Shown here one piece after another: positions 1 to 5,567 of a DNA stretch of 16,727 nucleotides. The notes beneath the pieces are model-generated. The model ran no database searches. It was given only the letters and a program-made list of their open reading frames with translations, and was not told the DNA's origin. The DNA comes from a bacterium. GTDB taxonomy: Bacteria > Patescibacteriota > Minisyncoccia > Phycocordibacterales > UBA10002. Location of the stretch: contig JAUYPY010000043.1 of the NCBI GenBank assembly GCA_030697445.1, positions 1-16,727 on the forward strand. Reading direction: 5' to 3'. Position numbers and translations under genes: made by a program. Position 1 is the stretch's first letter, and each line of letters opens with the position of its first letter.

Positions 1-729
1 ACAAACTATCATTTTGTACTTTGGTACGGCGCGGAACGCACGATTCTCGTAAAGCATGAGCTGTATCAGTATGCGTTGCCTCCTATCCAGCCCGCGCGCT
101 GGCTCTATCTTTCCTCAATCGGTAGCGGCACGGAAAAATACCACGACGAAATCGCCGATTATCTTGCGAAAAACCCTGAAGTAAAATTCGCATTTCAACC
201 GGGTACTTTTCAAATAACACTCGGAACAGAGAAACTCCGCGCGCTCTACGAGCGCGCGGAAGTGCTGTTTGTGAACCGTGAAGAAGCGGAACGGATTCTT
301 ACTATCACGAAGCGAACTGAAAATTTCGTATCGCGTCGGAGCCCCCGTAGAGAGGGTGAAGCGGACGAAATTTTCAGTTCGCAAAGTGATATCTTCAAAG
401 GCCTCCGCGCGCTCGGACCAAAAATTGTGTGCGTGACTGACGGGCTGAAAGGCGCCTATATGGCGGATGAAAGCGGCGCGTACTTTATGCCTCCCTATCC
501 CGACCCCAAGCCACCCCTTGAACGAACCGGCGCAGGCGACGCCTTCGCCGCAACCTTTGTTTCGTATCTCGCGCTCGGTAAAACTCCATTGGAGGCGCTC
601 CGCCTCGCGCCAATCAACTCCGCATATGTCGTCCAAGACATCGGCGCCCAGCGCGGACTCCTTTCACGCGAAGCGCTTGAAAAATATCTCGCCTCTGCGC
701 CCACTAATTACCAACCGCGGAAAATCTAG
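1..729 (+). CDS. PfkB-family carbohydrate/nucleoside kinase, 5'-truncated by window edge
   Basis: The frame is open from base 1, so this is the last 242 residues of a gene that starts outside the window; the first in-frame TTG at 76 is not the real start. The PfkB signature 2 region (ERTGAGDAFAA, bases about 520-552) carries the GAGD anion hole and the catalytic aspartate of ribokinase/adenosine-kinase-like sugar or nucleoside kinases, which transfer the ATP gamma-phosphate to a hydroxyl. Upstream, VCVTDGLKGAY is the usual strand before the ATP site and VNREEAERIL the mid-domain segment. Substrate cannot be told from sequence; cytosolic. Oddity: visible residues 104-128 are encoded by a perfect 18-bp-arm palindrome (312-382), an in-frame insertion between two conserved segments. 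It is followed directly by the DUF1653 gene, whose ribosome site overlaps this stop codon. Confidence 0.88.
   Translation, partial: TNYHFVLWYGAERTILVKHELYQYALPPIQPARWLYLSSIGSGTEKYHDEIADYLAKNPEVKFAFQPGTFQITLGTEKLRALYERAEVLFVNREEAERILTITKRTENFVSRRSPRREGEADEIFSSQSDIFKGLRALGPKIVCVTDGLKGAYMADESGAYFMPPYPDPKPPLERTGAGDAFAATFVSYLALGKTPLEALRLAPINSAYVVQDIGAQRGLLSREALEKYLASAPTNYQPRKI
312..382. repeat. Palindromic element family B, copy 1 (inside PfkB kinase ORF)
   Basis: Perfect 18-bp inverted arms at 312-329 and 365-382 (GCGAACTGAAAATTTCGT and its reverse complement) enclose 35 nt. The core at 332-364 matches the core of copy 2 (10043-10074) at about 29 of 33 positions, including an identical CCCCCGTAGAGA block. 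The arms differ from copy 2 yet remain fully self-complementary. All 71 bases are translated in frame without a stop, giving a polar, arginine/glutamate-rich stretch in the kinase. Confidence 0.85.
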
Positions 730-731
730 GA
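728..731 (+). promoter_or_regulatory. Shine-Dalgarno AGGA for the DUF1653 gene
   Basis: AGGA lies 6 nt before the ATG at 738 and overlaps the TAG stop of the kinase, supporting this start and translational coupling of the two genes. Confidence 0.6.
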
Positions 732-737
732 AAATAT

Positions 738-953
738 ATGCTTAAACCTGGCGTCTACAAACATTTCAAAGGCAACGAGTACGAAGTACTGTGTGTTGCA
801 AAACATTCAGAGACCATGGAAGAGATGGTCGTATACCAAGCCCTATATGGCGAAAGAAGTTATTGGGTGAGACCACTCACTATGTTTAGTGAACAAGTAG
901 AAAAAGAAAACCACAAAGGACCGCGGTTCGTATTGGTCAGAGAAAAAGAGTAG
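738..953 (+). CDS. DUF1653 domain protein
   Basis: A 71-residue protein made up of one DUF1653 domain. The family pattern is clear: KPGVYKHFKGNEYEVL at the start, then a HSETMEEMVVYQALYG block, WVRPLTMF, and a terminal PRF. Full length for the family. The biochemical role of DUF1653 is not established; it is a small all-beta cytosolic protein often found near metabolic genes. It starts 8 nt after the kinase stop with its own AGGA site, so it is probably co-transcribed with the kinase. The convergent TrpR-like gene ends 64 bp downstream, with a palindrome between the two genes. Confidence 0.85.
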   Translation: MLKPGVYKHFKGNEYEVLCVAKHSETMEEMVVYQALYGERSYWVRPLTMFSEQVEKENHKGPRFVLVREKE

Positions 954-972
954 CATCCAATATGATTTCTAG

Positions 973-1002
973 TTACTTTCATACTTTGTAGTATGATAGT
1001 AA
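973..1002. promoter_or_regulatory. Palindrome in convergent gap; operator-like or bidirectional terminator
   Basis: Arms TTACTTTCATACT (973-985) and AGTATGATAGTAA (990-1002) pair with one mismatch around a 4-nt loop. The central 24 bp (976-999) match the promoter palindrome of the TrpR-like gene (1501-1524) at 19 of 24 positions. It sits between the stops of two convergent genes, so a weak bidirectional terminator is the alternative reading; the stem is AT-rich with no clean T-tract. Confidence 0.55.
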
Positions 1003-1017
1003 AATTAAGAGTTATTG

Positions 1018-1479
1018 TTAGAGCTTACGAGGAGGGACAAGATTTTCGTCATCGCCGAGCATGTTCACCAATAAATAATGCAACGGGTATTTTTTACGCA
1101 TCCATTCAAAACTTAACGGAACACTTTCCTCTTGTTTTTTTTCTGCAATTTTTTCTCGTCGCGAAATTTCTTTTTCAAGTTTTGGAATCGCACTTATATA
1201 CCCGCCAAATCCCCCTTCTAACCAACGATGCACTGATGCGATGGTATTCGGAGCGACACCGAGTTTTTTCTGTATCGTGTCATACCCAAAACCAGACAGA
1301 AGTAGCTTGGCTACTTGAATGCGGCGAGCAAGCATAACGGACTCAGTTGCAGAAAGTAAATCCTTAAAGAAACTCTTCACTTCGTCTTTTGTTTCCAAAA
1401 GCGCAACCATGGTCCAAAACTCGTCCAAAATCCTCCATCGTTCCTTTGGGTTGATTTTTGAGAATCTTTTGCGCGACAT
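1018..1479 (-). CDS. TrpR/YerC-like helix-turn-helix transcriptional regulator
   Basis: 153 residues. Residues about 40-92 resemble the TrpR/YerC superfamily: LLSATESVMLARRIQVAKLL, then a helix-turn-helix (YDTIQKKLGVAPNTIASVHRWL). In the family this all-helical domain binds palindromic DNA as a dimer; TrpR uses tryptophan as corepressor, but CPR relatives have no assigned ligand. Residues 1-35 form a basic then helical N-terminus (SRKRFSKINPKERW); the tail after residue 100 is highly charged and may be coiled. The start is the first ATG, placed just downstream of a near-perfect palindrome overlapping a TATGAT -10 box, consistent with autorepression. It is a separate unit from the tkt operon upstream, ending convergently with the DUF1653 gene. 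The regulator class is well supported; target and ligand are unknown. Confidence 0.8.
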   Translation of the reverse strand: MSRKRFSKINPKERWRILDEFWTMVALLETKDEVKSFFKDLLSATESVMLARRIQVAKLLLSGFGYDTIQKKLGVAPNTIASVHRWLEGGFGGYISAIPKLEKEISRREKIAEKKQEESVPLSFEWMRKKYPLHYLLVNMLGDDENLVPPRKL

Positions 1480-1496
1480 AAGCTATGTATTCGTTA

Positions 1497-1528
1497 AATT
1501 CTATCATACTTGCAAGTAAGATAGAATT
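1497..1528 (-). promoter_or_regulatory. Operator palindrome over promoter of TrpR-like gene
   Basis: 32-bp inverted repeat with half-site AATTCTATCATACTTG and one mismatch, centred between 1512 and 1513. On the minus strand it contains TATGAT (1508 to 1503), a plausible -10 box about 24 nt before the ATG at 1479; the -35 region is weak. A repressor bound here would block RNA polymerase, and the neighbouring gene encodes a TrpR-type DNA-binding protein. Confidence 0.65.
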
Positions 1529-1560
1529 AACCAGATATGAAATATCCTCTATGCCATTAT

Positions 1561-2577
1561 TTACACTCGCCGAACAAGCACTTTGTGAACGGCCTCTTTG
1601 ATATGCGACACACCCATACCGTAGTGTTCCAGAAGTTCTTCGGGAGTTCCTGATTGACCAAAGCGATCGCGGATGCCGATAAATTCAATTGGAACGGGGT
1701 GTTTTTGCGCAAGCAGTTCGGCAACCGCGGAGCCCATTCCACCAGCTATCTGATGTTCCTCGACCGTCACGAGCGCGCCGGTTTCGCGCGCGAGTGCGAT
1801 AATCGCGTCTGCATCAAGTGGTTTTATCGTAGAAAGATTTACGACGGTAGCCGAAACTCCATCTTTCTCAAGCTCGCGCGCGGCAAGAACTGCTTTATGC
1901 ACGAGTGCGCCGGTTGCGATGATTCCAACCGGCTTGGACACCCGATGTTTGTCGCCCCCAACATCGGGTGTCCATATCACACTCGCCTTTACTATCTCAA
2001 ACGGAGTGTCTTCGGTTGTAATTATTGGCGTCTTCTCGCGCGCAAGGCGAATGTAAGTTGGCGTGTTTGTTTTCGCCGCGGCAATAGTCGCTTTTTTTGC
2101 CTCAATCGCGTCGCAAGGCGACAGGACGATCATATTTGGGAGCACGCGCATAATCGCGATATCTTCAATGGCCTGATGCGTGCCACCGTCGGGCCCCACC
2201 GACACTCCTGCGTGTGAGCCGGCGATTTTTACTGGTCGATCGTTATAGCAAACGGTGGTGCGAATCTGCTCCCAATTTCGCCCTGGAGAAAACATCGCAT
2301 ACGAACTCACAAACAGAATCTTCCCCATCGCCGCCATTCCGCTCGCAACTGTTACTAAGTTCTGTTCTGCGACCCCAATTTCAATAAAACGATTTGGAAA
2401 CTTCTTTGCGAACAAATGCATCTGCGTGGACTCGGTAAGGTCGGCGCACAGCCCCACCACTTGCTCGTCCGCTTCTCCGGCAGCCAAAAGCCCCTCGCCG
2501 AATCCTTTGCGAATCGGCACTTGTTCGACATCAGTGTCGAACAATTTTGTATTTAGTTTTGATTCCGGATTTAACAT
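1561..2577 (-). CDS. Transketolase, C-terminal subunit (pyrimidine-binding and C-terminal domains)
   Basis: 338 residues, the second half of a split transketolase, which moves two-carbon ketol units between sugar phosphates with thiamine diphosphate. Visible are the Pyr-domain start (IRKGFGEGL), the catalytic glutamate E71 in GVAEQNL, SHAGVSVGPDGGTHQAIEDI for substrate and TPP binding, and the C-terminal domain from about residue 217 (PVGIIATGALV). It needs the N-terminal subunit encoded just upstream. The start at 2577 is supported by GAGGA 9 nt upstream. Oddity: residues 202-215, in the linker between the two domains, are encoded by a palindromic element (1935-1974) and look like an in-frame insertion compared with the usual short linker. 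DXS is an alternative for this fold, but the paired N-terminal subunit and pentose phosphate context favour transketolase. Confidence 0.9.
   Translation of the reverse strand: MLNPESKLNTKLFDTDVEQVPIRKGFGEGLLAAGEADEQVVGLCADLTESTQMHLFAKKFPNRFIEIGVAEQNLVTVASGMAAMGKILFVSSYAMFSPGRNWEQIRTTVCYNDRPVKIAGSHAGVSVGPDGGTHQAIEDIAIMRVLPNMIVLSPCDAIEAKKATIAAAKTNTPTYIRLAREKTPIITTEDTPFEIVKASVIWTPDVGGDKHRVSKPVGIIATGALVHKAVLAARELEKDGVSATVVNLSTIKPLDADAIIALARETGALVTVEEHQIAGGMGSAVAELLAQKHPVPIEFIGIRDRFGQSGTPEELLEHYGMGVSHIKEAVHKVLVRRV
1935..1974. repeat. Palindromic element family A, copy 1 (inside tktC)
   Basis: Perfect 15-bp arms (TGGACACCCGATGTT at 1935-1949 and its reverse complement at 1960-1974) around a 10-nt loop. 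It is read through in frame on the minus strand, encoding WTPDVGGDKHRVS at the interdomain linker of the transketolase subunit. Its minus-strand loop GGGGGCGACA resembles the GATAGGCGGCA loop of copies 2 and 4. Confidence 0.85.
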
Positions 2578-2586
2578 ATATTTAAT

Positions 2587-2591
2587 TCCTC
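2587..2591 (-). promoter_or_regulatory. Shine-Dalgarno GAGGA for tktC, overlapping a palindrome arm
   Basis: GAGGA precedes the ATG at 2577 by 9 nt on the minus strand. Three of its five bases belong to the outer arm of palindromic element A2 (2589-2631), so folding of that hairpin could compete with ribosome binding. Confidence 0.55.
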
Positions 2592-2631
2592 GGCACCCGA
2601 TGTTTGCCGCCTATCAACATCGGGTTCCGAG
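2589..2631. repeat. Palindromic element family A, copy 2 (tktN/tktC junction)
   Basis: Arms CTCGGCACCCGATGTT (2589-2604) and 2616-2631 pair with one mismatch around an 11-nt loop (TGCCGCCTATC on the plus strand) identical to that of copy 4. The tktN stop codon (TGA, 2616-2614) lies at the arm/loop boundary and is followed in frame by TAG, giving tandem stops. The outer arm touches the tktC ribosome site. Confidence 0.85.
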
Positions 2632-3453
2632 TTCGCGCAACGCCATCGCACCTTCCTCCTTATTGGGCGGCTTGCCGTGCCATTCGAACTTGCGTTCAAA
2701 GTCGTGGACACCCTTTCCTGGAATTGTGTTGGCGATAATGACACTCGGCTTATCAAACTCCGCCTTTGCCTCGCCCACCGCGCGGTGAATATCGGCAAAA
2801 TCGTGTCCATTCACTTCAATCACCTGCCAGTTGAACGATTGCCATTTATCGGAAAGCGGCTCAAGCGGCATAATGTCTTCGGTAAAGCCATCTATTTGTA
2901 TATTGTTTCGATCCACAATCGCGATAAGGTTCCCCAATTTTTCTTTACCCGCAAGCATCGCTGCTTCCCATGTGTTGCCACAATCCATTTCACCGTCGCT
3001 CAAGAGAGCGTAAATCCATTTCTGGTGCGACTTTCCGGAATCGATGCGCTCAGCAAGCGCCATACCGACTGTCTGTGATAGGCCGCTTCCGAGCGGCCCC
3101 GACGATGTTTCAAGCGCGGGAAAATACTCGCGATGCGGGTGCCCTTGAAACTTCGTTCCGAACTTTCGGAGTGTCTTCTTGTATTCCTCAATGTCCGCAT
3201 ATCCCGCGTAACACATCGTTGCATACAAAACGGGGCAAATGTGGCCGTTTGAAAGGACAAGGCGGTCGCGCGTTGGCCAGTTCGGTTTTTTTGGGTCGTG
3301 CCGTAATTCGTGAAAGTATAAGTAGGTAAAAATATCTGCCATTCCCAAAGGACCAGCGGTATGCCCACTCCCCGCTTCCACCAGCGCTTCAATAATCGCG
3401 ATGCGGATTTCGTTCGCCTTCTTTTCCAATAATTTTATTTTCTTTTCATCCAT
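2614..3453 (-). CDS. Transketolase, N-terminal subunit (thiamine diphosphate-binding domain)
   Basis: 279 residues from the ATG at 3453. That start is chosen because AAGGA lies 5 nt upstream; the longer open frame to 3519 would run deep into rpe and add unrelated arginine-rich sequence. Key features are AGSGHTAG (H31), SNGHICP (H71), GHPH (H105), SGPLGSGLS, and the TPP/Mg motif starting at SDGE (152-155) and ending at NN (183-184); the first residue of the motif is Ser, where Gly is usual. Together with tktC it forms a complete transketolase. The start overlaps the rpe stop by 8 nt (ATGGATGA), implying coupled translation. The last residues, GTRC, and the stop are supplied by palindromic element A2; the cysteine desulfurase here also ends in TRC for the same reason. 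Confidence 0.9.
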   Translation of the reverse strand: MDEKKIKLLEKKANEIRIAIIEALVEAGSGHTAGPLGMADIFTYLYFHELRHDPKKPNWPTRDRLVLSNGHICPVLYATMCYAGYADIEEYKKTLRKFGTKFQGHPHREYFPALETSSGPLGSGLSQTVGMALAERIDSGKSHQKWIYALLSDGEMDCGNTWEAAMLAGKEKLGNLIAIVDRNNIQIDGFTEDIMPLEPLSDKWQSFNWQVIEVNGHDFADIHRAVGEAKAEFDKPSVIIANTIPGKGVHDFERKFEWHGKPPNKEEGAMALRELGTRC

Positions 3454-4096
3454 AAAATTCCTTGAGCGCCGACCCGGCAACGAGCCGTGTCGCCCCCGCC
3501 GCAACAAGCTTGTCCGCATTCTTTTTATTCACACCTCCATCAACTGCTATTGTAAGATGTGGGTACTTCGCATGCAATGCACTGATGCGTTCAAGAACGC
3601 GCGCATCGAATGGTCTCCCCTGTGCGCCGATTTCCGCAATACTCATCAATTGAACGGTCTTAAGTTCGTGGGCAAATGAATCAATCGAAGAAAGCGGTGT
3701 GTCTATTTTTAACACCGCGCCAACTTCAACCGCTCCGCTCCATTCGTGAATAAGCTCTGCAAACGCTTCGGCGGAAAGCGATTCAACCTGTACCAGTATC
3801 CGCGAAAACCCGTCTTTGACGAGTTCTGCAATATGTTCATCCGGATGAGGAATCATGAGGTGGGCTTCAAAAATAAATTCTGAAAAACCCGAAGCAAAAC
3901 ACATTTTCAAAATGTCTGGTTGAGCGCGGCTCGCGAAGCGAACCGCGCGACCCGAGGACTTTTGCAAAATATGTTTTGCGAAGGGTTCATCCACAACAAG
4001 ATCAATGTGCACGGTATCCGCCAATCCTTTCAGTGTCTCAAGTTTTTCTTTGAGATCTTCGGCGCTTTTCGGAATAATGGCTGGAATTATTTCCAT
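3446..4096 (-). CDS. rpe: Ribulose-phosphate 3-epimerase family protein with palindrome-encoded insert
   Basis: 216 residues, a TIM-barrel epimerase interconverting ribulose-5-phosphate and xylulose-5-phosphate. Family marks are HIDLVVD (H30, D32), AHLMIPHPDEH (H79), the phosphate-loop region MSIAEIGAQGRPFD, AVDGGVN (D186), and a terminal GATRLVAGSALK. The usual FVPN stretch after HxDxxDG is absent (EPFAKHIL instead), so activity is likely but not certain. Between HID and AHLMI there are about 49 residues where I expect about 33; the excess coincides with a decayed palindrome at 3901-3974 (residues about 41-66). It overlaps the rpiB stop by 10 nt upstream and the tktN start by 8 nt downstream. 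No Shine-Dalgarno is evident, so coupling is likely. Confidence 0.85.
   Translation of the reverse strand: MEIIPAIIPKSAEDLKEKLETLKGLADTVHIDLVVDEPFAKHILQKSSGRAVRFASRAQPDILKMCFASGFSEFIFEAHLMIPHPDEHIAELVKDGFSRILVQVESLSAEAFAELIHEWSGAVEVGAVLKIDTPLSSIDSFAHELKTVQLMSIAEIGAQGRPFDARVLERISALHAKYPHLTIAVDGGVNKKNADKLVAAGATRLVAGSALKEFYG
3901..3974. repeat. Imperfect palindrome inside rpe (element D)
   Basis: The inner hairpin GCGCGGCTCGC (3924-3934) pairs with 3938-3948 with one mismatch across a GAA loop. The outer sequences also mirror each other with small gaps: ACAT..TTT.CAAAA.GTC on the left against the reverse complement of 3949-3974. The total of 74 nt is close to family B length. It is translated in frame and coincides with an apparent insertion in the epimerase. 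Confidence 0.5.
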
Positions 4097-4527
4097 GCGT
4101 CAATTTTGGCGAGCCGCCGAATGTGCCGTTCGTATTCCGAAAATGGTGTTTCAAGCCAAAGTTTTACTGCTGCTTTCGCCTCTTCCTCATTTACAAACCG
4201 CGCGCCAAGTGAAAGCACATTAGCATCGTTATGCTCGCGCGCTTTCTTTACGACATCAAGATTTCCACCATAATACACAACCGCACGTACATCATTGAAA
4301 CGATTTGCGGCAATCGCTTCGCCTTGCCCTGATGCGCCGATGATAATTCCACGCACATTCTCACCAATCTTCTTCGCCAACGGAATTATAAAATCCGGAT
4401 AATCATCATTTGCGTCATACGAAAAAGGTCCTAAATCCTCAACTTCGTGCCCAAGCGAGCGCACAAACGGAATTAATTTTCCTTTGAGTTCAAATCCTGC
4501 GTGGTCTCCTGCGAAATAGATTTTCAT
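4087..4527 (-). CDS. rpiB: Ribose-5-phosphate isomerase B (RpiB/LacAB family)
   Basis: 146 residues from ATG 4527 (MKIYFAGDHAGFELKGKL). The in-frame extension to 4569 would run through a palindrome and lacks family similarity, so it was rejected. Family marks are AGDHAGF near the N-terminus, DYPDFIIPLAKKI, the GIIIGASGQGEAIAANRF loop, and REHNDANVLSLGARF. The usual active-site cysteine of bacterial RpiB (GICGTG) is replaced by GASGQG, a pattern that also occurs in RpiB/LacA-like relatives, so substrate preference should be read cautiously. In this operon the expected reaction is ribose-5-phosphate to ribulose-5-phosphate. It lies 34 nt after the gap stop, with palindrome A3 in the gap, and overlaps rpe by 10 nt. 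No clear ribosome site. Confidence 0.87.
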   Translation of the reverse strand: MKIYFAGDHAGFELKGKLIPFVRSLGHEVEDLGPFSYDANDDYPDFIIPLAKKIGENVRGIIIGASGQGEAIAANRFNDVRAVVYYGGNLDVVKKAREHNDANVLSLGARFVNEEEAKAAVKLWLETPFSEYERHIRRLAKIDAWK

Positions 4528-4537
4528 AGATAAAATA

Positions 4538-4580
4538 ACAGACACCAGATGTTGATGGACTTCAAACATCTGGTGTCTGT
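4538..4580. repeat. Palindromic element family A, copy 3 (gap/rpiB junction)
   Basis: Perfect 16-bp arms (ACAGACACCAGATGTT at 4538-4553, reverse complement at 4565-4580) with an 11-nt loop. The stem differs from the other copies (CCAGATGTT for CCCGATGTT), with matching changes in both arms. Read on the plus strand its loop GATGGACTTCA aligns with the minus-strand GATAGGCGGCA loop of copies 2 and 4, so it is inserted in the opposite orientation. It supplies the last codons and the stop of gap. Confidence 0.85.
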
Positions 4581-5545
4581 CTCACTGCCTCAATAACATG
4601 CCTAACCAGCGTATTCGCATACCCGCTTTCGTTATCATACCATGCAAGAACTTTAACCAAATTTCCGCCGACGACACGGGTCATAGAAAGTTCCGCAATC
4701 GCGCCTTCAGTCGAACCCACAATGTCTGAAGAAACCAACTCATCATCACTGGCGGAAAAGATTTCTTTCCAGCGCACCTCTTTTGCCGCAGCACGCAAAA
4801 TCTCGTTCACTTCTTCGGCTGTCGTATCGCGCTTCGCGATAAAAGTAATGTCGGCGATGGAGCCGCAGACGACCGGCACGCGAAGCGAAATGCCGTCAAA
4901 TTTTCCTTCCAAACTCGGATACGCTTTTGTCACGGCAATCGCGGCGCCGGTGGAAGACGGGATGATATTCACGGCGGCGGCGCGCCCATCTCTCATTCCC
5001 TTTTTATAAGCGGGACTATCCACAAGTGCTTGCGTCGCGGTGTAAGCATGTACCGTATTCAAAACCGCTTTTTCAATTCCAATCGCCTCATCTAAAATCG
5101 CGATAATGGGCGAAGCGGCGTTTGTTGTACAAGAAGCGTTTGAGGTTATTTCGCAGGTTTTCAGTTTATCATCGTTGATGCCGATAAGTACCGTCTCGCC
5201 GTCTGTAATCGGCGCAGTAATCACCACCCGTTTCGCTCCCGCATCAATATGCGCTCGCGCCTTTTCGGCGCTCGCGAAAAATCCGGTTGATTCTACGACA
5301 ACATCAACCCCCAATTCCTTCCACGGCAGTTTCGCTGGTTCTTTTTCTGACAGATACTTTATTCCAGCGAGCGTACAGTCACTCGGACCATAGACGCTAT
5401 CGTGCGCAAGTAAATATTCCATATTCGCCTTTTCCGCTAAGTCATTTACCGCTACCACTTCAAGTTCGGGATGCTTCGCGGCGACTCGAAAGAACGCCCG
5501 CCCGATTCTCCCCAACCCGTTAATCCCCACTTTTATTTTTTTCAT
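4562..5545 (-). CDS. gap: Glyceraldehyde-3-phosphate dehydrogenase
   Basis: 327 residues, near full family length. It oxidises glyceraldehyde-3-phosphate to 1,3-bisphosphoglycerate with NAD(P). The N-terminal Rossmann fold is VGINGLGRIGR (residues 6-16), with the acidic residue of VNDL; the catalytic loop SNASCTTN has C139, H166 lies in VHAYTATQ, and the terminal helix has WYDNESGYANTL. It is the first gene of the operon with rpiB-rpe-tktN-tktC, linking pentose phosphate interconversion to lower glycolysis. The start lies 22 bp from the divergent htrA start; a TATAAT on the minus strand (5559-5554) ends 8 nt before the ATG, so the mRNA is probably leaderless or nearly so. The terminal residues QTPDV and the TGA stop are inside palindrome A3, so the C-terminus is altered or extended relative to the ancestor. 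Confidence 0.95.
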   Translation of the reverse strand: MKKIKVGINGLGRIGRAFFRVAAKHPELEVVAVNDLAEKANMEYLLAHDSVYGPSDCTLAGIKYLSEKEPAKLPWKELGVDVVVESTGFFASAEKARAHIDAGAKRVVITAPITDGETVLIGINDDKLKTCEITSNASCTTNAASPIIAILDEAIGIEKAVLNTVHAYTATQALVDSPAYKKGMRDGRAAAVNIIPSSTGAAIAVTKAYPSLEGKFDGISLRVPVVCGSIADITFIAKRDTTAEEVNEILRAAAKEVRWKEIFSASDDELVSSDIVGSTEGAIAELSMTRVVGGNLVKVLAWYDNESGYANTLVRHVIEAVRQTPDV

Positions 5546-5567
5546 ACTTTTATATTATACTGCATAT
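5546..5567. promoter_or_regulatory. Divergent overlapping promoters of gap and htrA, likely leaderless
   Basis: The whole 22-bp gap holds two overlapping -10 boxes: TATACT on the plus strand (5556-5561), whose expected start site is about base 568 of the 5 kb mark, i.e. the A of the htrA ATG at 5568; and TATAAT on the minus strand (5559-5554), whose start falls at or 1-2 nt before the gap ATG at 5545. The -35 regions fall inside the opposite coding sequences and match poorly. There is no Shine-Dalgarno for either gene. Confidence 0.6.

Noticed and set aside
1501..1524. Identity with the E. coli trp operator
   Set aside because: Both contain TACT and AGTA half-sites, but spacing differs (4 against 8 nt by my recollection), so only general family likeness is claimed.
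3454..3519. Longer N-terminus for the transketolase N-terminal subunit
   Set aside because: It would overlap rpe by over 70 nt and adds Arg-rich residues with no family similarity; AAGGA 5 nt before 3453 marks the better start.
4528..4569. Upstream start for rpiB
   Set aside because: The extra 14 codons run through palindrome A3 and overlap the gap stop; the RpiB motif begins at MKIYFAGDHAG (4527).
1935..4580. Family A hairpins as ordinary intrinsic terminators
   Set aside because: None has a proper T-tract after the stem, one is inside a coding region, and three lie within one operon whose downstream genes must be expressed. Copy 3 has a T-rich stretch (TTATTTT) that could give weak attenuation only.
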